Assembly (NCBI GenBank): GCA_027488985.1 | Contig: JAIYAR010000019.1 | Coordinates: 1 to 64,000 of the forward strand | Direction of reading: 5' to 3' | DNA: 64,000 nt | Origin: Comamonadaceae bacterium | GTDB lineage: Bacteria > Pseudomonadota > Gammaproteobacteria > Burkholderiales > Burkholderiaceae_C | In this document: in pieces, positions 7,966 to 16,602 of the stretch | How the letters are laid out: each line of letters opens with the position of its first letter | Numbering within the stretch: position 1 is the first letter of the stretch | The notes under the pieces: model-generated | What the model saw: only the letters and a program-made list of their open reading frames with translations | Databases searched by the model: none | What the model was told of the DNA's origin: nothing | Made by a program: the position numbers and the translations under genes

Positions 7966-9132
7966 ATGTTTGTCTCGCTTTTGCAACTAATGGGTTTTCC
8001 AACGGGTAAGCCTGTACACTCGCGCGCCGAAGAAACCCGCTCTGACAAGCCCGTGAAAGGGCGCAAAGCGACTGCAGCCACCAGCGACCATGCGCAGGCC
8101 GAACCTGCCAGGAGACAAGAAGTGAAAGCGAAATCCGGGAAAGATAGCAAGGGGAAAGAAGCCCCCGGCAAGACCAAATCGGGGGCGAAAAAAGCCGACC
8201 CCGCCAAAGTTGCTGCAAAGGCAGTTGCAGCCAAACCTCCTGCCAAAACCACTGCGAAAGCAGCGGCCAAAGCCCCTGTCGCTACCAAACCGAGCAGCAA
8301 AACCGCTGTCAAAACCGTGGTTCCTGCACCTGTGAAAACACCAACAAAAATCGCCACCAAAACGCCCGCTAAGGCCGCCCCCAAAACGGCCGAAAAAGCT
8401 GCTGCTGTGGTCGTCAGCAAAACTAAGCCAGTAACGGAAAAGGCTGTTGCCAAGCCCGTAGTTGCCGTAAAGGAGACTCCAGTAGCACCTGTACGGGTAA
8501 CACCGGTTGCCGCCACTGTCGTGCCGACTCCAGCAAAGGCGGGAAGGCCATCGTCGCGTTTGGCGTCGCTTACGGTCCCCTCGATGGCACAAACAGTGGC
8601 TTCCACTGCTGCAAAAGCCAGCTATAACCAAACCATGTCTGCCCCAGTCATTGCTCCTGTGATACCTGCCATCGTGAAAAAAGACGCTAAATTAGCCAAC
8701 AACTGGAAAAGCAAAACGGTCAATGAATTGACGGATGCCGAGTTGTTGGCCATGCCTGACTCGGAGTACATGAACGAGATGCAACTGGCGTATTTCCGCC
8801 TCAAGCTCTCAAGCCTCAAGCGCGACATCCTGACGAGTGCAGGGGAAACCACTGAACACTTGCGCGAAGATACTTCCGTGGTGCCCGATCCGGCTGATCG
8901 AGCCACGATCGAAGAAGAGCACGCACTTGAATTGCGGACCCGTGATCGCGAGCGCAAACTGTTGAAGAAAATCGAGCAGTCAATCTCCCGGATCGATGCC
9001 GGCGACTATGGCTATTGCGACGAAACCGGTGAGCCGATCGGAGTTGGGCGCTTGTTGGCGCGACCCACGGCGACCTTGTCGCTGGAAGCGCAGCAGCGCC
9101 GCGAGCTCAAGCAGAAAATGTTTGGCGATTAA
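7966..9132 (+). CDS. dksA: DksA-like transcription factor with long Lys/Ala/Pro-rich N-terminal tail
   Basis: A 388-residue protein, against about 150 for E. coli DksA. Residues ~25-245 are a low-complexity Lys/Ala/Pro/Thr tail like histone H1. From about 250 the DksA fold starts: MPDSEYMNEMQLAYFRLKL, then a coiled coil with the tip acidic pair in DPADRA. DksA binds in the RNA polymerase secondary channel and acts with ppGpp. Only one of the four zinc Cys remains: YGYCDETGEPIG has Thr at the second position, and the later pair is replaced in LSLEAQ. This C-T-S-A pattern is known from Cys-poor DksA types. AGGGAG before 7966 supports this start; an ATG at 7990 is an alternative. The tail probably binds nucleic acid nonspecifically (inference). 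Confidence 0.85.
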   Translation: MFVSLLQLMGFPTGKPVHSRAEETRSDKPVKGRKATAATSDHAQAEPARRQEVKAKSGKDSKGKEAPGKTKSGAKKADPAKVAAKAVAAKPPAKTTAKAAAKAPVATKPSSKTAVKTVVPAPVKTPTKIATKTPAKAAPKTAEKAAAVVVSKTKPVTEKAVAKPVVAVKETPVAPVRVTPVAATVVPTPAKAGRPSSRLASLTVPSMAQTVASTAAKASYNQTMSAPVIAPVIPAIVKKDAKLANNWKSKTVNELTDAELLAMPDSEYMNEMQLAYFRLKLSSLKRDILTSAGETTEHLREDTSVVPDPADRATIEEEHALELRTRDRERKLLKKIEQSISRIDAGDYGYCDETGEPIGVGRLLARPTATLSLEAQQRRELKQKMFGD

Positions 9133-9164
9133 GTCGCCAGACAGCCTTGTAAACCTCCTCTGAT

Positions 9165-10940
9165 ATGGCAACCAAAGACGAACGACCCGGACTCCTTTCC
9201 AAGGTGGCGATGTTCGTTCGCAATCCGACCAAAGACTGGTCGGAGTTGTCGCGTCCAGAAACCGAGCCCGATAGCAGCTACGACAAGCAGGCCTTGAAGG
9301 CCATGATCGAGCGCAAGCGGCAAAATGATTTCGTTCGCAAACGTGAATTCGATCAGTTGCGCAAGCTTCGAAACCGGGATCCATCTGCAGCGGCCAACTT
9401 GGCGCGTCCTTCTTTTTTTCAAAGCAGTATCCCAACCGATCCCGATGGTCGCGCAGTGACCTTGAAAAAAATCGACGAAATCGAAGCGCAGATGTCCAAG
9501 CAGTGGTGGAAGGGCAAACAGGAAGCCGCCGCATTGCAAGGCTCATCCCCTGCACCAGTAGCAACACCTGAAGCATCCCGGTCCGGTGTGATGGATTCCG
9601 GGGCTCAGGTTGCAGAAGCCTCGCCGGTTTCATTGCCATCGTCCTTTGAAGTGACCGCATCCACAGCGCTCCGAGCTCCGGCTCAATCACAAGTGGCTCC
9701 CCAGACCGAATATGCGCCTACGGAAATGGGGTCTGGCATGCCGCCCATGTCGTCCCATGTGCCATTGCCACCCATTGTTAAGGGACCGGTCACTCACATC
9801 ACTGCCGATGCATCCGAGTTGAGTTTTTCGACCTCCAAGCTCTTTGCGATGGAGGTCGCGGACATGACGACCGACCCGGAACTGGAGGAGGCGGCGATTC
9901 GTTTTGCAAATGGGGATGATGCGGGTGCAGAAGCCGGACTGATTCAGGCGCTTAGCAGGCGGCAACCGGATGCTGAGGTGTCCTTCAACTGGGCTGCTGC
10001 GCTGATGGACTTCTACCGCGCAACACAAAATCGTGAGCGCTTTGACTGGGCAACCGTCGAGTATGCGCACCTGTGGAACGGCCGCGTGCCAGGCTGGGAA
10101 ACGATGCAGCTTGATTCGAACCATGGCATGGACACTACTGCAGCTGCCCCCTTTGTTCCGGAAGCTGTCGAGGGAGAATTTGGTGCGGAAGGTGCCATGT
10201 GGGACTGCCCAGCCGTTCTCACGGCAGATGGCATGGAGTCGCTGCGTTTGGTCCTGTCCACGCATGCCATGCCCTGGACCCTTGCATGGGGGCGGTTGCA
10301 ACGCATAGAGGCGGAGGCCATGCCTTTGCTAGCGGGATTGTTCTCCAGCTTGTGCAACGAACCCGTTTCCCTCCGGTTTGCAGGGGCGGACATGTTGCTG
10401 CAGGCACTGAAAAAATTGGCTCCCTCCGGCGACCGCACGGTGGACTCCGGTTGGTGGAGCGTGCAGTTGAATGCATTGCGGGCTATGCAAATGCTGGATG
10501 AGTTCGAACTCGTGGCATTGGACTACTGCGTGACCTACGAAGTGTCGCCACCCGCTTGGGAGGCAGCGCAATGTGATTACGCAAGTTGGTCAGGGCCAGC
10601 GGTCGCAAAATCCACGGCGGACTTTATTGCCACGGTGCCCATGGGGCTGGACTCAGTCACTGTTTCCAGCCAGGAATTGCGGGGTGATGTGGTGGGTGAT
10701 GCCATGACGATTCTTGCAGGGATTGACGGTGCCCGGGATGCGTCAAACGGCATCGCCGTGTCTTGCCGCTATCTTGTTCGTGTCGATTTTTCTGCTGCCG
10801 GAAGCATCCTCAATTGGGTGGCTATGCGCCAAGCTGAGGGCTGTATCGTTCAATTCCAGGATGTGCATCGGCTTGTTGCCGCGTTCTTCAACGTGATCGG
10901 CATCAGCGAGCACGCGCGCGTCATTCCCCGTTCGCTCTGA
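9165..10940 (+). CDS. STAS-domain protein of unknown function
   Basis: A 591-residue soluble protein with no signal peptide or membrane segment. The N-terminus is basic and conserved-looking (LLSKVAMFVRNPTKDWSEL, then an Arg/Lys/Asp helix to residue 75). A Pro/Ala/Ser-rich linker follows (about 125-225), then a mainly helical region and a C-terminal STAS-like domain (about 505-585: YLVRVDFSAAGSILNWVAMRQ.GCIVQF.DVHRLVAAFFNVIGI). STAS domains are found in anti-sigma antagonists and some transport regulators. The usual phosphorylated Ser is not obvious. It lies 32 bp after dksA on the same strand, so the two may share a transcript. I do not recognise a specific function. Confidence 0.75.
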   Translation: MATKDERPGLLSKVAMFVRNPTKDWSELSRPETEPDSSYDKQALKAMIERKRQNDFVRKREFDQLRKLRNRDPSAAANLARPSFFQSSIPTDPDGRAVTLKKIDEIEAQMSKQWWKGKQEAAALQGSSPAPVATPEASRSGVMDSGAQVAEASPVSLPSSFEVTASTALRAPAQSQVAPQTEYAPTEMGSGMPPMSSHVPLPPIVKGPVTHITADASELSFSTSKLFAMEVADMTTDPELEEAAIRFANGDDAGAEAGLIQALSRRQPDAEVSFNWAAALMDFYRATQNRERFDWATVEYAHLWNGRVPGWETMQLDSNHGMDTTAAAPFVPEAVEGEFGAEGAMWDCPAVLTADGMESLRLVLSTHAMPWTLAWGRLQRIEAEAMPLLAGLFSSLCNEPVSLRFAGADMLLQALKKLAPSGDRTVDSGWWSVQLNALRAMQMLDEFELVALDYCVTYEVSPPAWEAAQCDYASWSGPAVAKSTADFIATVPMGLDSVTVSSQELRGDVVGDAMTILAGIDGARDASNGIAVSCRYLVRVDFSAAGSILNWVAMRQAEGCIVQFQDVHRLVAAFFNVIGISEHARVIPRSL

Positions 10941-10950
10941 GGCGAACGTA

Positions 10951-10980
10951 GCAGGTCGGCACGTGCCCGACTTGCTTTTG
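10951..10980 (+). terminator. Probable terminator after STAS-protein gene
   Basis: An inverted repeat, GCAGGTCGGCAC facing GTGCCCGACTTGC with one bulge, is followed by TTTTG. It lies 10 bp after the stop and before hslV. The T tract is short, so confidence is moderate. Confidence 0.55.
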
Positions 10981-11005
10981 TTGCAACCATCCTCATTTAT
11001 CCGTC

Positions 11006-11551
11006 ATGGAACAATTTCACGGAACGACCATCATTAGCGTGCGTCGCCAGACCCCAACCGGTATGCAAGTGGCCATTGGTGGCGACGGGCAAGTGACACT
11101 TGGCAATATTGTGATCAAGGGCACCGCCCGCAAGGTGCGCAAGCTCTACCACGGCAAGGTATTGGCCGGTTTTGCGGGCGCTACGGCCGACGCATTTACT
11201 TTGTTCGAACGTTTTGAAGCCAAGCTTGAAAAGCATCAAGGCCATCTGGTGCGTGCGGCCATTGAGCTCACCAAGGATTGGCGCACTGATCGCGTCTTGC
11301 GCAAGCTGGAGGCGATGTTGGCGGTGGCCGACAAGGATGCTTCGCTGATCATCACCGGCAACGGGGATGTGCTGGAGCCGGAAAACGGGATTGTGACGAT
11401 CGGCTCCGGTGGGGCCTATGCGCAAGCGGCTGCAGTGGCCTTGCTCAACCATTCGGACTTGTCTGCTGCGGACATCGTGAAGCGCTCGCTGGAAATTGCC
11501 GGCGAGTTGTGCATTTACACGAACATGAACCACACGATTGAGACCCTCTAA
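11006..11551 (+). CDS. hslV: ATP-dependent protease subunit HslV
   Basis: A 181-residue proteasome-beta-type peptidase of the HslUV (ClpYQ) protease, which degrades unfolded and regulatory proteins in the cytosol. The sequence begins [14 protein letters not shown]. The catalytic N-terminal Thr is expected to be exposed after removal of a six-residue propeptide. The typical GDGQVTLGN and [11 protein letters not shown] segments are present. It is followed after 24 bp by hslU, the standard pair. Confidence 0.96.
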   Translation: MEQFHGTTIISVRRQTPTGMQVAIGGDGQVTLGNIVIKGTARKVRKLYHGKVLAGFAGATADAFTLFERFEAKLEKHQGHLVRAAIELTKDWRTDRVLRKLEAMLAVADKDASLIITGNGDVLEPENGIVTIGSGGAYAQAAAVALLNHSDLSAADIVKRSLEIAGELCIYTNMNHTIETL

Positions 11552-11575
11552 GCTCGGTTCCCGCTTCTGATCTTT

Positions 11576-12910
11576 ATGCAAACACTCACGCCCCAAGGCA
11601 TTGTTGCCGAACTGGATAAACACATCGTCGGACAGGCACAGGCCAAGCGCGCCGTCGCCATAGCTTTGCGAAACCGGTGGCGCCGCCAAATGGTGGAAGG
11701 CAACCTCCGTACAGAAATCACCCCTAAAAACATTCTGATGATTGGCCCCACCGGCGTGGGCAAGACCGAGATTGCCAGGCGTTTGGCCCGCTTGGCTGAT
11801 GCACCTTTCATCAAGGTGGAGGCTACCAAGTTCACCGAGGTTGGCTACGTGGGCAAAGACGTGGACGCCATCATCCGCGACCTTGCAGAGATTGCAGTCA
11901 AACAAACCCGAGAAACAGAAAAGGCCAAGGTCCGCGCGCGCGCAGAGGATGCAGCGGAAGATCGCATCCTGGACATCCTGATTCCAATGCCGCGCACAGA
12001 GTTTGGCTCTCTTGCTGCTACTGAAACTCCGGAAAGTCCCACACGCCAGGCTTTTCGCAAGAAGCTGCGTGAGGGCCAGCTGGCTGACCGGGAAATTGAG
12101 TTGGACGTAGCTGCGTCCGCGCCCAGTCTGGAGGTCATGGGGCCTGCCGGCATGGAAGAGATGACCGAACAGATTCGCGGCTTGTTCGGGCAGATGGGGC
12201 AGGGCAAAAAGCAGACCCGAAAGCTGCGCATAGAAGATGCGGTCAAGCGGCTAGTAGATGAAGAAGCGGCCAAGCTGGTCAATGAAGAGCAGGTCAAGAC
12301 CCAGGCCATTCAGATGCTGGAACAGAATGGCATTGTCTTCATCGACGAGATCGACAAGGTCACCTCCCGAAGTGAGGGTAGTGGCGCTGAGGTCTCCCGC
12401 CAAGGTGTTCAGCGCGATCTGCTGCCGTTGGTGGAAGGCACCACCGTGTCCACCAAATACGGAATGGTGAAGACGGATCACATTCTCTTTGTGGCCTCCG
12501 GCGCTTTCCATTTGAGCAAGCCCAGCGACTTGATTCCGGAGTTGCAGGGGCGCTTTCCTATTCGCGTGGAGCTGCAGTCGCTCTCAGTCCAAGACTTCGA
12601 GGCCATATTGACCCAGACACATGCATCACTGATCAAGCAATACCAAGCTTTGTTGGCAACAGAAAACGTGCAGCTGCAGTTCTCTGAGGATGGCATCACC
12701 CGCCTGGCCCAGATTGCTTTCGATGTGAACGAGCGCACGGAGAATATCGGAGCCCGTCGCTTGTCTACCGTGATGGAGCGATTGCTGGATGAGGTGAGTT
12801 TCGATGCGACGTCCTTGGCCGGACAAACGGTGCACATTGACGCCGCCTATGTAGATCAGCGTCTGGCCGCCTTGAGTCAAGACGAAGATTTGTCCCGATT
12901 CATCCTGTGA
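11576..12910 (+). CDS. hslU: ATPase subunit HslU of HslUV protease
   Basis: A 444-residue AAA+ unfoldase that feeds substrates to HslV. Walker A is GPTGVGKTE near residue 58, and the pore-loop segment is VGYVGKDV near 90. The family-specific I-domain insertion spans about 110-240, and Walker B is IVFIDEIDK near 255. The C-terminus ends in EDLSRFIL, the tail that docks into HslV. Length matches E. coli HslU (443). Confidence 0.97.
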   Translation: MQTLTPQGIVAELDKHIVGQAQAKRAVAIALRNRWRRQMVEGNLRTEITPKNILMIGPTGVGKTEIARRLARLADAPFIKVEATKFTEVGYVGKDVDAIIRDLAEIAVKQTRETEKAKVRARAEDAAEDRILDILIPMPRTEFGSLAATETPESPTRQAFRKKLREGQLADREIELDVAASAPSLEVMGPAGMEEMTEQIRGLFGQMGQGKKQTRKLRIEDAVKRLVDEEAAKLVNEEQVKTQAIQMLEQNGIVFIDEIDKVTSRSEGSGAEVSRQGVQRDLLPLVEGTTVSTKYGMVKTDHILFVASGAFHLSKPSDLIPELQGRFPIRVELQSLSVQDFEAILTQTHASLIKQYQALLATENVQLQFSEDGITRLAQIAFDVNERTENIGARRLSTVMERLLDEVSFDATSLAGQTVHIDAAYVDQRLAALSQDEDLSRFIL

Positions 12911-13062
12911 GCTAGTCCTGACCGGATAAACGGTTGTTGCTTCAAGCATCACTTTCAGAGCCTCTGCTAAGTGCTTAATTTAGAACGGTTTTTAAGGCCG
13001 TCGAGCCTTCGAAAACGCGGCTAAGTCCTTGATTTCATTGGAAAATTTTCACGCAAGCCCTC

Positions 13063-13121
13063 TTGCGAACGCAAGTTTTGCTGATACAGTGCAAAAAAGT
13101 GCAATTTAGTGGTGAAAAGTG
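13063..13121 (+). promoter_or_regulatory. dcw promoter (Pmra) with putative MraZ operator
   Basis: Four AGTG motifs start at 13088, 13098, 13108 and 13118, exactly 10 bp apart. MraZ proteins are known to bind tandem short G-rich repeats with 10-bp periodicity (TGGGN-type in E. coli, AAAGTG-type in mycoplasmas), and these copies read AAAGTG or TTAGTG. A possible promoter is TTGCGA (13063-13068) and TACAGT (13085-13090) with a 16-bp spacer, so the first operator repeat overlaps the -10. The placement about 50 bp before mraZ fits autorepression of the cluster. The 12911-13062 region before it has no gene and no strong hairpin. Confidence 0.65.
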
Positions 13122-13169
13122 CCGCGAAATTGCTGTTTTCCTACCGCAGCAGCAAAAAGGTGTTTTTTC

Positions 13170-13598
13170 GTGTTCCAAGGGGCTTCGTCTCTCAGTCTTG
13201 ATGCCAAGGGTCGCCTGTCGGTGCCGACGCGGCATCGTGACGTCTTGAGCGCGACGGCTGCCGGACAGCTCACAATCACCAAGCACCCCCACGGCTGCCT
13301 GATGGTGTTTCCCCGTCCTGAATGGGAGAAATTCCGCGAACGTATTGCTGCCTTGCCGATGTCCGCTCAATGGTGGAAGCGGATTTTTCTGGGCAACGCG
13401 ATGGATGTGGAGATGGATGGCACCGGTCGCGTACTGATTTCTCCCGAGTTGCGCGAATCTGCCGGAATCGCCAAAGACACCATGCTGTTGGGCATGGGCA
13501 ACCACTTTGAGTTGTGGGACAAGGCCACGTACGACGAACAAGAGGCGAAGGCGATGCAAGGTGAAATGCCCGACGTCTTCAAGGACTTCTCTTTTTAA
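13170..13598 (+). CDS. mraZ: Transcriptional regulator MraZ
   Basis: A 142-residue AbrB-like DNA-binding protein, first gene of the division/cell-wall cluster and its autorepressor in other bacteria. Two SpoVT-AbrB-like halves are visible: [23 protein letters not shown] at the N-terminus and [20 protein letters not shown] near residue 80. The start is GTG at 13170, after AAAAAGGTG; this gives the usual [14 protein letters not shown]-terminus. Longer frames from upstream ATGs would run through the operator. The AGTG repeats upstream are the likely binding site. Confidence 0.93.
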   Translation: MFQGASSLSLDAKGRLSVPTRHRDVLSATAAGQLTITKHPHGCLMVFPRPEWEKFRERIAALPMSAQWWKRIFLGNAMDVEMDGTGRVLISPELRESAGIAKDTMLLGMGNHFELWDKATYDEQEAKAMQGEMPDVFKDFSF

Positions 13599-13607
13599 GG
13601 CCACACG

Positions 13608-14543
13608 GTGGAAGCTCCTCGGACCCATACCACCGTATTGTTGAACGAAGCGGTAGATGCCTTGTTCAGTGATGGCGGCACTTCCTTTGATGCGGCTGCG
13701 CAGGCAACGTATGTGGATGCCACCTTCGGTCGTGGCGGTCACTCTCGCAGCATTCTTTCGCGCTTGGAAGCCTCCGGTCGGCTGATCGCTTTTGACCGTG
13801 ATCCTGAGGCGGTGGTTCAAGCGGCGCTGATTACAGACCCCCGTTTCTCTATTCGTCACGAAGGTTTTTCGAACCTTGGCGTTTTGCCGTCCGCCAGTGT
13901 GGGTGGCGTGCTGATGGACCTGGGGGTGAGCTCCCCACAGATAGACAGTCCGGAGCGGGGCTTCAGCTTCCGCTTCGAAGGACCATTGGATATGCGCATG
14001 GACACCACGCGCGGAGAGAGTGTGGCCCAGTGGCTGGAAACAGCCGATATCAATCAAATCGCGGAGGTGATACGTGAATATGGTGAAGAACGGTTTGCTG
14101 GGTCAATTGCAAAGGCGATTGTTGCTCGCCGACAGGAACGGGGCCCAATTTCAACCACCTCCGAGTTGGCCCAACTCGTGGCTGACACGGTCAAAACCCG
14201 CGAGCCGGGCCAGAACCCTGCAACGCGCACATTTCAGGCTTTTCGGATTTTCATCAACGCCGAGCTTGAGGAGCTGCAACAGGCGTTAGATGCCAGTCTG
14301 GACGTCCTCCAGCCTGGCGGCCGGTTGGCCGTGATCAGCTTTCATTCCTTGGAAGACCGCATCGTCAAGCAATTTATTGCCAAGCATTCCAAGGAAGAGT
14401 ATGACCGCAGGGCGCCGTTTGCGGCCCCCAAGGTCATGAAACTCAAGGCCTTGGGGCGTATCAAGCCGAGTGCGGAAGAGGTTGCTGCCAACCCCCGCGC
14501 GCGTAGTGCAATTTTGCGTGTGGCGCAAAGGATGCCGGCATGA
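13608..14543 (+). CDS. rsmH: 16S rRNA m4C1402 methyltransferase RsmH
   Basis: A 311-residue enzyme that N4-methylates C1402 in the ribosomal P site (older name MraW). It has the SAM-binding motif [16 protein letters not shown] near residue 35 and the [14 protein letters not shown] segment. The conserved [17 protein letters not shown] and [10 protein letters not shown] motifs also appear. It starts with GTG at 13608, 9 bp after mraZ, and ends in a 4-bp overlap with ftsL. Confidence 0.95.
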   Translation: MEAPRTHTTVLLNEAVDALFSDGGTSFDAAAQATYVDATFGRGGHSRSILSRLEASGRLIAFDRDPEAVVQAALITDPRFSIRHEGFSNLGVLPSASVGGVLMDLGVSSPQIDSPERGFSFRFEGPLDMRMDTTRGESVAQWLETADINQIAEVIREYGEERFAGSIAKAIVARRQERGPISTTSELAQLVADTVKTREPGQNPATRTFQAFRIFINAELEELQQALDASLDVLQPGGRLAVISFHSLEDRIVKQFIAKHSKEEYDRRAPFAAPKVMKLKALGRIKPSAEEVAANPRARSAILRVAQRMPA

Positions 14544-14860
14544 TGCGCATCAACCTCGTTCTGTTGGTAGCGATTGTCTTCAGTGCTCTATATTTGGTGG
14601 GCATTCAATATGAGTCCCGCCGTTTGTTCACCGAGTTGGACAAAGCTCGAGCGGATTCGCGTCGGCTTGAAACCGAGTTCGGTCGTCTGCAGGTTGCCAA
14701 GCGAGAGCAGGCTACCTCGGCACGTGTGGAGCAGCTCGCGCGCGAGAAGCTCCAGATGCGCCAGGTCACACCTGCGATCACGAGCTACGTCACCTACAGC
14801 GCACCTGCGCCCCAAGCAGGCACATCTGCCGTTTCACCCGGCACGAAGGGCGCGCAGTGA
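14540..14860 (+). CDS. ftsL: Cell division protein FtsL
   Basis: A 106-residue bitopic membrane protein. A short cytoplasmic N-terminus is followed by one membrane segment (about residues 4-22, [19 protein letters not shown]) and a periplasmic coiled coil (about 28-75, with [14 protein letters not shown]). FtsL forms the FtsQLB complex that activates septal synthesis. It was identified by position between rsmH and ftsI and by its architecture. The C-terminal tail is Ala/Pro/Gly-rich. It overlaps both neighbours by 4 bp, suggesting translational coupling. Confidence 0.92.
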   Translation: MMRINLVLLVAIVFSALYLVGIQYESRRLFTELDKARADSRRLETEFGRLQVAKREQATSARVEQLAREKLQMRQVTPAITSYVTYSAPAPQAGTSAVSPGTKGAQ

Positions 14861-16602
14861 CACGCCGAGGCATTCAATACACCTCCAGCCCTTTGTTGGC
14901 CAGCCGCACTCCGGTCTGGCGAAGCAAGTTCGTGGTGGGTGCGATTGCCATGGGCTTTACAGGCTTGGTAGTGCGCGCCGCCTACATCCAGGTGTATGCC
15001 AATGACTTCTTTCAGCGCCAAGGCGAGGTGCGATTTGCGCGCACGATTGACTTGCCGGCGGATCGCGGCCGCATCCTCGATCGCAATGGTCTGATTCTGG
15101 GCTCCAGCGTTCCTGCGCCCAGCATATGGGCGATCCCCGAAGACGTGGAGCTCGAAAAGGGACAGCTAGCCCAGTTAGCCAAATTGCTGAATATGCCCGC
15201 AGCCGACATTTCCAAGAAGCTGCAGGACGAAGACAAGTCTTTCGTTTGGATCAAACGCCAGGTAGATGCGGACATCGCCAAAAAGATTGCCGCGCTGAAC
15301 ATCAAAGGCATCTATCAGCGCAAAGAATACAAACGCCAATACCCTGAAGGAGAAGCGGCAGCGCACATCGTGGGCTTCACCAATGTGGAAGACAACGGTC
15401 AGGAAGGCGTAGAGCTCATGTTCAACAAGGAGCTGCTCGGCCGGCCGGGGATGCGCCATGTGATCAAGGACCGGTTGGGTCGCGCCGTGGAAGATGTAGG
15501 TGAAATGGTTCCTCCCGTCCCGGGCCGAGACCTGCAGCTCAGCATCGACAGCAAGGTGCAGTTCTTCGCCTACCAGAAGCTGCGGGATGCCGTAGTCACC
15601 AACAAAGCGAAAGCGGGCAGCGTGGTGGTTTTGGATGCCATTACTGGTGAAGTACTGGCACTCGCCAATTACCCTAGCTACGTGCCTGACAAGCGCCAAA
15701 ACCTGACCGGGGAACAGCTGCGTAACCGCGCTCTGACGGACACTTTTGAGCCCGGTTCGGTCATGAAGCCGTTCACCGTAGGCCTCGCTTTGGATACCGG
15801 TCGCGTCAAGCCTGCGACATTGATTGATACGGCGCCCGGCACGGTGACCATCACTGGCGCAACGATCCGCGACTCGCACCCCCATGGCGCTTTGACGGTA
15901 GAGCAGGTTATCCAAGTATCCAGCAACGTGGGAACCACCAAGCTGGCCATGCAAATGCCTGCGAGCGAGATGTGGCAAACCTTCTCCCAGGCCGGTTTCG
16001 GCCAAAAACCGCAGATTGAGTTTCCGGGGGTGGTGTCTGGTCGCTTGCGTCCTTACAAGTCGTGGCGGCCTATTGAGCAAGCCACCATTTCTTATGGCTA
16101 TGGCATGTCGGCATCGCTATTTCAAATGGTGCGCTCGTACACCGTCTTTTCACACGGCGGCCAAATCATTCCTGCGACCTTACTGAAGTCCAGCCAACCC
16201 GCCGTCGGGGTTCCGGTGTTCTCCGAGCAAACCGCCGCCAAGATCCGGCACATGCTAAAGATGGCAGCCGGCCCCGGGGGCACAGCGCCCAAGGCCCAGA
16301 CCATCGGCTACTCCGTGGGTGGCAAGTCCGGTACGGCCTACAAGCAAATCGGCAAGGGTTACGGCAGCGACGGCAACCGCAAGTACCGCAGCTGGTTTGT
16401 GGGCATGGCGCCCATCGAGCAGCCACGCATCATCGTGGGCGTCATGCTGGATGAGCCCAGCGCCGGCAAGTATTACGGCGGTGAAGTGGCTGCGCCGGTA
16501 TTCAGTGAAACCGTACAGCAAACCTTGCGCATGTTGGGTGTGCAGCCCGATATGGCGGTGCAACCACACATCGTGGCGAATGCGGTGGAGGAAAGCTTCT
16601 GA
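14857..16602 (+). CDS. ftsI: Septal transpeptidase PBP3
   Basis: A 581-residue class B penicillin-binding protein that cross-links septal peptidoglycan. One N-terminal membrane anchor (about residues 26-46) is followed by the pedestal domain (DLPADRGRILDRNG) and the transpeptidase. The active-site motifs are visible: SVMK (in FEPGSVMKPFTV), SSN (in VIQVSSNVGT) and KSGTA (in VGGKSGTAYK). It starts with GTG overlapping the ftsL stop by 4 bp and is followed by murE with a one-base overlap. Confidence 0.96.
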   Translation: MTRRGIQYTSSPLLASRTPVWRSKFVVGAIAMGFTGLVVRAAYIQVYANDFFQRQGEVRFARTIDLPADRGRILDRNGLILGSSVPAPSIWAIPEDVELEKGQLAQLAKLLNMPAADISKKLQDEDKSFVWIKRQVDADIAKKIAALNIKGIYQRKEYKRQYPEGEAAAHIVGFTNVEDNGQEGVELMFNKELLGRPGMRHVIKDRLGRAVEDVGEMVPPVPGRDLQLSIDSKVQFFAYQKLRDAVVTNKAKAGSVVVLDAITGEVLALANYPSYVPDKRQNLTGEQLRNRALTDTFEPGSVMKPFTVGLALDTGRVKPATLIDTAPGTVTITGATIRDSHPHGALTVEQVIQVSSNVGTTKLAMQMPASEMWQTFSQAGFGQKPQIEFPGVVSGRLRPYKSWRPIEQATISYGYGMSASLFQMVRSYTVFSHGGQIIPATLLKSSQPAVGVPVFSEQTAAKIRHMLKMAAGPGGTAPKAQTIGYSVGGKSGTAYKQIGKGYGSDGNRKYRSWFVGMAPIEQPRIIVGVMLDEPSAGKYYGGEVAAPVFSETVQQTLRMLGVQPDMAVQPHIVANAVEESF

